64,000 nucleotides of DNA, taken from positions 108,750 to 172,749 of the forward strand of contig CAMPDV010000867.1 of the NCBI GenBank assembly GCA_946699065.1, in the 5' to 3' direction. Below the pieces are notes generated by a model. It was not told where the DNA came from. It made no database searches and was given only the letters and a program-made list of their open reading frames with translations. Origin of the DNA: Loxodes magnus (Eukaryota; Ciliophora; Karyorelictea; Loxodida; Loxodidae). Shown here piece by piece: positions 36,370-47,200 of this stretch (the stretch's first letter is position 1; every line of letters starts with the position of its first letter). Position numbers and translations under genes: made by a program.

Positions 36370-37234
36370 AAAAATAATAATACAAAGAATTTTAATTATT
36401 TAGATAATTTAGCCTCTTCAGAGACCCCTTTTTACGTCCGATTCTACATTTGATGGCTTTTTTCTCCGGAAAAGCTCGGCGAGCAGACTTGTCGTTGGTA
36501 TGCTCGTAATGTAGAAGTTCTTGATTTTTAATTTTGTTGGGCCCAATTCGTTCTGAAAAAAATTACTTTAATTCAAGGTGATCCTCTTTCTCTGTTGATT
36601 CTTATCATTCTCTGGAATATTTTCTCAATGTGGGAGGGTTGTGGAAAGGGATAAAGTGGCACAAAAAGACTTTTCATAACTTATGCACTTGGCTGATCTG
36701 AATTTACAGTTTGTGAGTATCATGAGAGTAAATCGCTATGTACCAACAGGAATTCTATTTCCTCCATTGTCCTATTGCTACCATAGTTCCTTTTCTCTTG
36801 ATCGAATTCATATTATCTCTGTGAGAACTTTTTTCCACTTCTGACTAATTCGAAGCTTTTTTCACCTTTTCGGGCTTCCTAATTATAGAAGCTCCGACCT
36901 AGAATACAAAAGGAATATGCCCTTCTTCAGATTCATGGCCAATCCAAAGAGGCTTTCCACGTCCATTTTGTAGTTTGGCCTCTTAAGCAATGGTATGGCT
37001 TGACAAAGCCCGAATCTGCGTGAAAAAATTATTGTAGGAAGAAGTCATAACAACTACATACTTTCCCCTAGATCCTTCAGCTACTCTCTAAATGTTGATC
37101 AAAGAAATCTACACCCCAAGAGGCTTAAAAACCATTTTTCTGAGATATGATTTGATCTCAAATTCCTTCGAATTTCAGTTATGGATGCCTTGCAGGTCTC
37201 ACACAAAATCGAACATTTTTAGCAGACCTTTTTT
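36370..37234 (-). CDS. hypothetical protein, element-associated
   Basis: One minus-strand frame of about 285 codons is convincing by composition, with segments GKYVVVMTSSYNNFFTQIRA, GKPLWIGHESEEGHIPFVFQ and a basic C-terminal end. G+C is higher than in the flanks. A plausible start is the ATG at 37219, though the frame is open further upstream. No family is recognised. The zinc knuckle at 36.2 kb lies downstream on the same strand, and a SINE-type terminal hairpin at 37383 lies upstream, pointing away. It looks like an old retroelement protein, but I cannot name the class. Confidence 0.45.
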
Positions 37235-37382
37235 TATTGATCAAATTGTATATTAATCACTTTCATATAAATATAATTACTAAATTAAGTTTTTATATTA
37301 GTTTTGCTATTTATTAAAGTCATACTTGATATTAAGCTCGAAATGTGCTCTCTAAGCATTTTTAATGACAATGCTATTTTTT

Positions 37383-37440
37383 AAGAGATGCGCGCCAGTA
37401 AAGTGCTACGCGCTCTTTAATCCAAGTTTTTTTTATTAAT
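37383..37440 (+). repeat. SINE-type terminal hairpin (copy 7)
   Basis: AAGAGATGCGCGCC...GTGCTACGCGCTCT at 37383-37416 with a TTTAATCC and T-rich tail. It is the same terminus as in the six SINE-like elements. The body upstream (37240-37380) is AT-rich and short or unrecognisable. Confidence 0.6.
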
Positions 37441-37444
37441 TTCT

Positions 37445-38375
37445 TACTTGCTTAAGATTTTTAGGAAACATTTTAATATGACTATCCTAACTATATTTGT
37501 CTTTTGTGTTTGAGATTTTTTAAGATAAAATTCCATTTTTATATAATAAAAATTTTGAAAGTTTAGAAAAAATATATTTATTCTTTAGATGAATTAAGTA
37601 ATTTAAGTATTAAATAAAATCTTAAAATCTAAAGTTATTAGTTATTAAATTAAAATTATTAATAAATAATTTGAAAATAGTAATATATTTTTACTAAACT
37701 TCAAATGCTTTGACTATTATTTTGTTTTAATTAAATAAATATTATAATTATTAAATGTTTTAAATTATCTAAAAGTAAGTATTAAAAAATTGTTAAACTA
37801 TATTTAAAATCTTATGAATGTATAAAAATTAAAATTCTAAAAATAAGATTTAAAACAATTTTTTATTAAAATTAAATAAATTTAGTTTAAAAGTATCATT
37901 TATAATTTTATAAATATTTGAGATTAAATTGATTGAAATTATATAAAGTTTTAAAGAACAAATTTAAAGATTTTAAAGCAATATGTTTTCTATGTAGGTA
38001 AGTAAACATAAAATCCAAAGATTTAAATAAGAAATTAAAAAATTGATTAAATCAGTATTATGCCATCCGATGAAGAATGCTTTTAGAAATAAAAATGTAT
38101 TTAATCAAAATAAGAAATTGAAGTTAAGTTCAACAAAATTTACATATTTTTATAAAATGAGAATTTAAAAGAAAAATTTATCTAATAAAAGGGAGAAACA
38201 GACATTATAAATCTTTAACTTATTTCAAACGAAAAATTAAATATATATGATGAATGATAATTAAATATCAAATGTTTAATAATTAAACAATTAATACATT
38301 GATATATGCAAGAAAATCTAAAAAAATACAATAAAGACTAAAAGACATAAGAAAAACAAAAAATTTCTTCTATTG
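37445..38375. other. AT-rich spacer
   Basis: Nothing supported. Confidence 0.5.
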
Positions 38376-38379
38376 CTAG

Positions 38380-38766
38380 TTTTGAGATTAATTATTCTAG
38401 TCTTGTGAAATATTCAAAATGCGTTAAGGTCTCATTCTTTGGTCAAAACTCTCGATTTTATTTGCTCCGCAAGTTCAATTTTCACCATTAGCTTCTAATT
38501 GTTTTTCTTCAACTTTTGACCTCTTCTTGGAAATCCAGCACCACTTTAATCAGTTAATCAGTGTTTATTTACTTTTTTGTGATGAGATTCGAGATTTCCA
38601 AACGCATTATACTTTTAGCTTATTTTCTAGGCTTTTCTTCAGAGGTGGAAGACTTATCCTGATGGGTAAATTTTTTTGACACCCTTTTTTGGTCCTAACC
38701 TTACTTGGATGCTTTTAACTCCTGTTTTTTTGGAGCCATGAAGAATCCTGGTTTGAATCCTAACAT
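38380..38766 (-). pseudogene. ORF1-like protein, 5' fragment
   Basis: The minus-strand ATG at 38766 gives MLGFKPGFFMAPKKQELKAS, then EEKPRKQAKSIMRLEISNL and a coiled-coil start (QLIKVVLDFQEEVK), matching the copies at 5782 and 15402. It ends within the LNAFW region. The knuckle and the tail are absent, so this is a truncated copy. Confidence 0.65.
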
Positions 38767-38769
38767 ACT

Positions 38770-39830
38770 TTTTTAATATTTACATAAAAGCTACCAAACT
38801 ATCAAATATTACTCCTTAAATTTCAACAAATTCTCAAGTCTTTTTACTTCATAAAACAGAGTACAGCTCAGAAATTATTTAGTAGCAATTTTGCAAGTTA
38901 TAAAAAATAAATAAAAGTAGCAAGATGTTCTTTCTAAATAAAACTAAACATTTAACAAATATTATTTCATAGATTTCACTTTATTACCTTTTGAGACTAC
39001 ATAAAGATGAAACATTTAAATCTTTATTTTAAATTATTTTTAGAAAGCTAACAAATTCTGATTTTAATATTTATTTTTTATTTAATAATATAAATAGTGA
39101 TAACTTTTGATATTTAAAATCTTGAAGAAGTTTACCTAACATTTCTAAATAGATATATAGAACGTTGAAGACTGTAAAAGATTCTTGAATTCATTTAAAA
39201 ATAATAGAAAAGGAAAGTTCTTTTAAGATATTATAGATAGAATAAGTTAAATGACAATTGCATACTTTTATTTTGAAGATATTGATAATGAAGCAAGTTG
39301 CAATTATACTTATAAAATATTGTATAAACTTACGATAAAGGAATAGCTTCTTTATACAAATTTGAACCTTTTGCTATAATATTAATATTACTTATAATAT
39401 TATTACTATTACTATTATCTCTCAGAGAATTGATATAACAACATTGATTTTTGAGATTTGGTAAATATATATAATGGAAGCGTTTTAAATTAAAGCATTC
39501 ATATTTTTGCATACATGAAGATTTGAATGCCATTAATTATTTTTAATTATGTGAAACTCTGCAAGATCTTATTTAGGATTCCAGATCTAAAAATCTATGT
39601 TCTAGTAAAGAAGTTAACATATAAAAAAATCTATCTTAGCTTTAATCTCTAAATTATAAAACAGTTAAAAGAAATCGATTTTAGTAATAATAGCATTTCA
39701 AAAAATTATCTAGAAGATAAATTTAGTTTCACAAGTGAAATAATGAACGGCAAAAAGGAATAAATAAATAAATTAGATTAACATGGCTTTACCATTATGT
39801 GGTTAACCGCAAGTAAATAAGATATATCTT
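38770..39830. other. AT-rich sequence with weak frames
   Basis: A plus-strand patch near 39655-39720 reads LKEIDFSNNSIS, reminiscent of one leucine-rich repeat, but a single unit is not enough to call a gene. Frames on the opposite strand at 39330-39533 are no better. Confidence 0.25.
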
Positions 39831-39834
39831 GAAA

Positions 39835-40125
39835 AATGGAGCCATGGCAGGTTTTGCTTCTTACGAATACCAAAGCAGCGCTCAACTATCATCTCACTTC
39901 AGATTCAAAGTTAAATAGCCATCATAATCAAAGTTCGTTCCGTTCAAGATTTCAGAATAAGCAAAAGCAGTGGAAGATATAGTCGATTATGGGTACTTAA
40001 TTCTCCAACCTCTGATTAAGCTATTATTACCTTCATCTCTAGATTGATGGCTTAAGTACCTTTGGAGATCCACCCCACTAAAGCAAGCTGAAATTTGGGA
40101 GCCACTATCTTAATATTTATTTAAT
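39835..40125 (-). repeat. interspersed repeat, reversed relative of the 15.7-kb element
   Basis: GC-richer segment. The part at about 39960-40030 is the reverse complement of the duplicated unit at 15760-15840, with the shared words CAAAAGCAGTGGAAGA, CGATTATGGGTACTTAATT and CCAACCTCTGAT. The terminal hairpin seen at 16.17 kb is not present on this copy. Confidence 0.5.
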
Positions 40126-40129
40126 ATAA

Positions 40130-41400
40130 CGAAGTTGAAGTGGAAGAAGAAAAAAAATACAAGCAATTTATGAAATAAGAATAATGTTTGTAATTTATAT
40201 AAAACTGTTTTATAATTTATATGAAAATATAATATAGATATATTCATTTATATTAATTAATTAATTATATTAAAACTATTATTTTTTTTAATTTAAATGC
40301 ACAAATTATTTACAGCTTCTTCAAGCTTTATATAAACTTTTGATTTTTAAATAAATTTGCAACATTTTAATATTTCAACATATTTTTATTAAATATAAAT
40401 TTGATATTAAACTAATTAGGTTTATTAAACTTTATAATACAAAATTTTACTAATTTAAATTTCTAAAGAAATTTATATATTTAAAATAAAAAATTGTTTT
40501 GCTTATATAAATTTATATAAATTTAACTATCTAAACTAAATTAGCTTACACTATTTCTTTATCTTGCTTTATAGAAAATTCAGAAAAAAATTTAAAACTT
40601 TTATTGTCTATAAATAATTTCTTTAAAGCTTTTCTATTTTTTTATTGTAGAAAAGTTTTTTTACTGTTTTTTATTTTATAAAAGCATTTTCGGTTTTCAT
40701 CTTATTTTCACATAAAGCCAAATTTTAGCTTAATTTTCATTGTAAGATAAAATTTATATTTTTTCTTTTTTCTTTATTACTTTTAAACAATTAAAATTTC
40801 TTCTTTTCCAATTTTAATAATATTTTTATCATAGTCTTTATAATATTTCTTTAATTTTTTCTTATTACTATTTATTCATTTCCAACTGTTCTAAGCTTTT
40901 AAGCGTTTAACATTCCCTTAATTTTCCATAAAATGATTTAATTCAAATTTCGTCCTAATCGAGGCGAAATTTAATAATTTTTGTTTTTCCTTGCTAAAAA
41001 ATTAGTTTTTATTCTAGAATTCTCACTTTTATCAACTGATAATTTAATCTATTGTTTTTTCTAAATTAATATAGCTTTTTAGAATTTTTATGAATGACTA
41101 ATTTCTAAAAATTTACTTTGTCGGATTTAGTATTACTAATTTTAGCTATACTTTTAACTCTTCGTATAGTTAACCTTTCGATCCTTATTATTCGCTTATC
41201 TATAAAAAAAACTTAAAAAAGAAGGTAGTGATTCAATATATTCTGATTTTTTTTTTTTTTTAAGGCATAAAATTTTGGGAAGTTAATAGATATTCATACT
41301 TTTTTTTGATGTAATAAATCATAGGTGATTATATAAGAAAAATAATTTTTTAAGTAAAATAGATAATTTTTAATATTTTTTAAGATTAAAAAAGTTTATT
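40130..41400. other. AT-rich spacer
   Basis: Contains a T-run of 14 near 41250. It probably includes the 3' flank of the minus-strand RING-Kelch copy. No other feature is supported. Confidence 0.45.
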
Positions 41401-41406
41401 ACTATT

Positions 41407-42952
41407 TTATCTACTTTCTCTTCTAATTATTTCTGCATGCAAATTATTAGTTTCAACTTTCATAATTTATATATAATCTTCTTAACTATATGAATACATA
41501 ATGGCAAAAACATAATTTTCTTTTTATTTTACTTAAAATAGACAATTACCTTCTATAGGAAGAAGTGCTTCTTACCAATTAAAAGCATTTTTTTTATAAA
41601 TTATTTTTGATTGCTTATTATTTTTATGATTACCTCCTAATATTATTAAAGGATCTAAACATATAGCTGAAACACTAATAGGACTTGGTAGCTAAAATTC
41701 AATCTATGTTCACTCATCTTTTTAAATATTGTATCTAAGTATATCTTTTGACAATTAATTTTCTGAATTTTTTCCTCCAAAAGAATATATATTTTCTTCT
41801 TACTTATCCGTTGCAAGTGTTTAACTATGAATTCCATAGGGCATTTAAGAACTTCATTTTCAATTATTTTCACTTTCTAATCTTAAACATTCTACTGTAT
41901 TTAATGTATTTTTATCTGCCCCTCCTGCAGCAAAAATAATACCTTAAGCTGTAGCTAAACCCTAGCAAAATCTTGCTACATTCATATCATTTAATTACTT
42001 AAAATTTCCTTCGAAATCCACTTATCAGGTAGTTTTTATTACTTAATTATTTGTTTTTCCACCTACTAGATATAGTTTATTTTTATAATCTATACTTCTT
42101 TAATACGTAGGAACTTTTTATTGTATCTTAATTAATTTATATTCTTCCCTTATTATATCAAATAAATGTAAGTTGCAGGTATCTCTACTAAATTAATGAA
42201 GATAATTTTAAAAGTCTTGATTTTAATAATTTTATTCTTAACTTTAATTTAAAATTCTTATATTTTATTTGCTCTCTTCTTATTACTGTTAGCTTTTCTC
42301 TATTACTTCTTATGTTTTTTCTTTTCAATTCTTATAAACAAACTCAAAAGCTTAACCCAATTACTTAAGCAATTATTCTTTATAGTCTTCTAATTTTTAT
42401 ATTCGCTTCTTTCCTTATTTCTATACTTTCTGAAAATCCTCTTGAGTTAGTACTTCATTTTTTTCTTCTTTTGTCATATATATTAATTTGGCCTTACTAT
42501 TTTATAATATATTCAAGTTTCAAGACTTTTTAATTTATGCTTCTAATGCTTTATTATATTTAATTTTTTACTTGATTAGTTTTGTTCAATATATGGCTAT
42601 TCAATAGAACTAAAGTCTATTTACAAATAATAGAATGCTACTAGTTTATCTTTAATAGTTATAATTTCAAGTTTATTCTTTAAGATTTTAACGTTTCTAA
42701 GGTTTATTTTATTTTTTATTATAACTAAGTTGTTAGTTTTTAGTCATTTAAAAGTTGTTCGTTGCTTTTTAAATCATTAGGGTTTTATAAAGAAACTAAT
42801 TAGCAAATAGGACATTTATTCTGTTTATTTTTTCTGAAATCTGCTGCCAAACAGATAATGCAAACTGAATGACTGCAAGGCAAAATTTTAGGAATACCTA
42901 GTTATGAATCAAATTTTTCACTACAAGATATACAAATATCTTGATTCTACAT
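41407..42952 (-). pseudogene. RING/coiled-coil/Kelch protein, paralogue of 7540-9084
   Basis: The whole gene aligns with 7540-9084. It shows MQNQDICISCSEKF, the same C3HC4 spacing, coiled coil and Kelch blades (YLVGGK, FAAGGAD, YSFGGK, ILGGN). One frame shift lies in an A-run near 42460, between the coiled coil and the Kelch part; otherwise it is intact, so it is either a young pseudogene or a sequence error. The Trp of NWQE is TGG here and TGA in the other copy. The last conserved residues, IIRRESR, are followed by TAA at 41409-41407 where the other copy has TGA. Plus and minus frames at 41655-41939 are shadows. Confidence 0.8.
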
Positions 42953-43179
42953 TTTAACTATTTTAGCTAATAAAAATAAATTTTATTTTATTTTAATTTC
43001 ATCATAATTTTTTATTGCTTATATATAATTTCTTTATTTTATCTTCATTTGAATAATCTTAGATAATTTTATTAATTAAAATAAAAATTCTAGAAATAAA
43101 AAAATTTTTATTTTTTTATTGTTGATATGAAATTTAACGTATTTTTGATCTTTTTAAAATGAATTACAACTATTTTTAG

Positions 43180-43800
43180 GAAAATAATTTTTTTTTAAAT
43201 TTCTCTTCCTAAATAGCTTTTTAGATTCCATTGATTTAAACTAGTTTGCTTGCAGAACAATTTACTTCTATAAATTGAGTTTCTTCCTTCATAGCTTTCC
43301 ATCAAATTTTGAGTTAGCGTATTAATATCTTTTCAAATCTACTTACGGATTATCTTTTTTATCTGAAGTTTTTCCAGAGGTACATTTTCTACTAAAGATT
43401 TTGCATTTTTTCTTGAATGCTTTTACTTTGGTCTATATTTTTTCTATTTTCATTAAAATCGTTTAGTTGAGCAATTAGGCTTGTTGTTACGCCATATATT
43501 ATAAACTAACTCTATTTTCTTTACCCTAGCTTCTTGATATTTTTTATTTTTGTTTTTTATTATATTTAGCTTTGTTGTGACAATAACCACAAATTTTAGT
43601 CTAATTCTTCCATCTTTATTTAGAGCTATTTCTTGGAGTTAAAGCAGGGTAAATATATTTTTTCCTAGAGTGAAATTTGATGTGGTCTTAGGGCTATTCA
43701 AACTTTTTTGTCAGTTCCTTGACATTTCTTATTTAAGAAAATTTTTTAGAGGTTTATTTCTCTTGCATTTTTTAAATTTTGCTCTTTTAAAAATATATTA
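43180..43800 (-). pseudogene. ORF1-like remnant
   Basis: The minus strand reads MQEKQTSKKFSQIRNVKELT, then KICGYCHNKAKYNKK, a CCHC knuckle that has lost its later ligands. In another frame it reads IRKQIWKDINTLTQNLMES, which corresponds to IQQKIWKDLTQFYPTRNGE after the knuckle of the intact copy at 9782-10677. It is broken and old. From 43800 to 44260 I see only AT-rich sequence. Confidence 0.45.
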
Positions 43801-44284
43801 AGGATTTTTATTTAGATTATTATGTTTTTGCTTTGCTTTCTATTTTTTCCGATTTCAAAATTTGTGAAGATAATGTTTATATATTTTTTCTATCATAATT
43901 GGAGTTTTCCTAATTATGACCTCCATGCTAAGAAAAATCTCTCTAGTATGTAACATTATCTTACTTTGATTAAGCAAATAATTTGTCTAAAAAACTTGGT
44001 AATTTTTAATATTGTTTTGATTAATTCTATTTACCAAGCGCAGTTTCCTCAATTTAATTAAAAAGATTTTAAATAAATTGGTATTAAAGTTCAGCAATGC
44101 TTCAGTCAAGCTATTAAAATTATTAATATTATCCAAGAAAAAAATGTTAATAAAAGCTTCTTATTTATGGATCCTGTAATTTTGATATTTTAAAGAGTAA
44201 GTATCATTATTATTCAAATTTCAATTTTTTAGAATCATTCTTCAGGGTAATAATTAATGGAAAATAAAAAAAAAAAAAAAAAAA

Positions 44285-47200
44285 ATGGACATGTACAAAA
44301 ATTCGCAAAATTTCTTTCTTAGCGACTCTTCTTTATCTAAAAATAAAGAAGCTGCTTTCTAAAACGATGAGCATAGGCAGATGCTCAACTACTTTTATGA
44401 AATAGACATGGAATCGCTGCAACTTAAATCCGTTGATAATATCATGAAATTATTAAGAAATTTGCTAAAGAGCTGCAGTTAATGCCAAATTAATAGATAT
44501 CTTCGAATTCCACTAAGACAGCTCGGCAATTCTTTAAAACGTGGACATTAATTGAAGACTAATCTCAAATATAGGAAATATACTTATAGGTAAAAAGACT
44601 AGCTTGTTACTTCAACCTCTACGATGGTATCTAAAATATCCAATATACAGTAAGATACTTTAGATACTTAGGATATTTAAGATATTTCTTTAATTAAAAA
44701 CTAAAATTAAATTTAAATACAAAATTAATAAGAGACTATAAAAATTCAACAATTCAATACGCAAAATAACATAAAAAGTCAATAGCAGATTTCAATAGAC
44801 ATTTAAACTGATTACTAAGAGAAGTTTGATGCTACATACTTAACTGATCTTGAAATTTAAAATGCGTAACTTTAAGAAAAAATTGCTAAATTAAAATATA
44901 AAATTTAAAGCAAGATAGAAGAGGCAAATACTTTTGAAAATTAAAGGCTAAGTGAAAGCAAAAATCTTAAATTTCGAATTTAAAAACTCATAACTAAAAA
45001 TAATTCTCTGTAAGAAAAGCTAATATATATATATGAGTAAAACAATAAAGAAACTTTAAACATTAAATCACAATATAAAATACACTTAGAATAATACCAA
45101 AATTATTTATTTAAAGCTCAAAAGTAAATTAAGAAAATCTAGAATAAAAATTAAATCTTAAGGTTTGATAATTAGTAGAAATAATTAATGCTTTAGTCCA
45201 AATAATTTGTAAATAATGCTACAAATAAATAATAATCAATATAAACGAATACTGATCTTTCCTTAACTTAAATATAAGAATTGGAAACTTAGAGTTAACT
45301 TCTCCCTTAGACTTAATAGCAAAGTATAGTAAAACAAGCTATGCTTAGTGAGGAGCTAATGAACATGAAACAATCATTTAAACTACAAGATGAGGCAATA
45401 CTTACTTCCAAGTAAGAAGCCCAAAATATTATAAACAACTTGGTTACTCAAATTTAATTCATTCAAGCTGAATTGAGTAAATGTAATTTAAGACATAATG
45501 AAGTATAATAACATCTTAGGGAGGCAGAAACTCTTAACTAAAATCTCAAAGGTGAAAATTTTCATTTATTAAGCAAAATAGATCAGATCGACTAAAAGGT
45601 ACATTCACTCACAGTCAATTGCCAGTAACAACAGGCTTAGTGTTAATTATTACAAAATGAGAATTATTAAATATCATAGGAACTGAGCTTTCAAAAAAAT
45701 AAATATGCCAAATCAGTCAACAACATTTTTACATAAACAATCACTCCTCAGGCATAGAATGAATAAACATATATTGAAATTCAATTCAGCAACTAAATTT
45801 CTCAAGCAACTATATCGACTTTAGATTCAACTACTGGTACAGACTTATTATTCTTAGATCAATCTACCTAGTGCGACTTCGTTGAATTGAAGTATACAAA
45901 GTTGTAGAATTTATATGATAAATTAAACAAATAATTTATCAATTAAGATATATAGAGTGTCTACTAAAGGCTTGTCTCGTGTTAATAAAAATAGTTTTGA
46001 GAAAAGGAAACACAAACCTGTTTAAAAATTAATAGCAAAGATGCTTGAACATGAACAGAAAAAGGGAAATTAATAAGCAATTATAGTTAGACAAGAACCA
46101 TGGAGTTAAAGAATTAGGTTATTTAGACTTAAAATTCTATCAATGCTAAGGATGAAGGAACAATAACAGTAGTTACCAATCATTAGCTAGTTGCTTCTTA
46201 ACAAGAACTATAAATCACAAAATAGAATAATGGAAAATTGTAAGAGTAATATAATGAATTAAACGGATTATATGTTTAACTCATGCAGGATTATGAGCAT
46301 CAAGTAGAATTGAAGCTAAATGTCTATGCATAAATTTCAGAAATATAGAGAAAATAATAAGATGTTAAAACTCAATCTTACTTGAAAGAAATAAAATGAA
46401 ATGCTTCAACATAAACATTTTTAAGTGATTAAATTTAAGAAGATTAGCAGATTGAAATTTTAGAAAATTCAAATATCTAGACATCATATGTGATGAATTG
46501 GGATAGCCAAACAAAATTTGGAAAGAGAAGTTGAAGAGATGCCAAATTTAACCAAGACACTTTAAACTTAAAATAGTCAAAATTTGGGTTTAATGAAATA
46601 AATATTGAAGAGATTTTAAATAAATACGAATTTAAAGACGCCTAACTAATTCAATTTATAAGGTCCAATAAATGATGAAATTAGAATCTTTTCACTTTAG
46701 TAGGCAATAGATTTATAACTTTATCTTGCAAACTAAACCATGCTACGTGTGATGGAAATGAAATAGATATAAAAATCGATAATAAATTGAGTGAAAAGTA
46801 CGATTCATTGACATTATTCATTATAATAAGTTACAGGTAATATATCAAAAATTGCCCCAAATTGCTTAACATATAAATTCATCAAAATGAGAAGATTCTC
46901 TGTATTTATGAGCCAGGAATAAAAGGAGGAGTTTTGACTTCATCATAAGAAATTCATCGATTTATAAAAAACGGAAATTATATAGTTAAAACGCTGCTAT
47001 AAACTGATTTTAGAATTAACTATATTGTCCTTTAAAAATAACTAAGACTCAAAGGAGGTGTAGAGAACAATGTAGAATAACCGTATTAATGCAAACAAGA
47101 ATTTGAGAATTAAGAAATAAAGATGCCTATCGATAAGCAAAGAGAGATAGGCATAATAAAGCTTGGACATATTAACATAAATGGAATTGGAAGCAAGCAA

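Noticed and set aside
39655-39720. Possible leucine-rich repeat
   Set aside because: Only one unit-like stretch (LKEIDFSNNSIS) is visible, with no repeats on either side.
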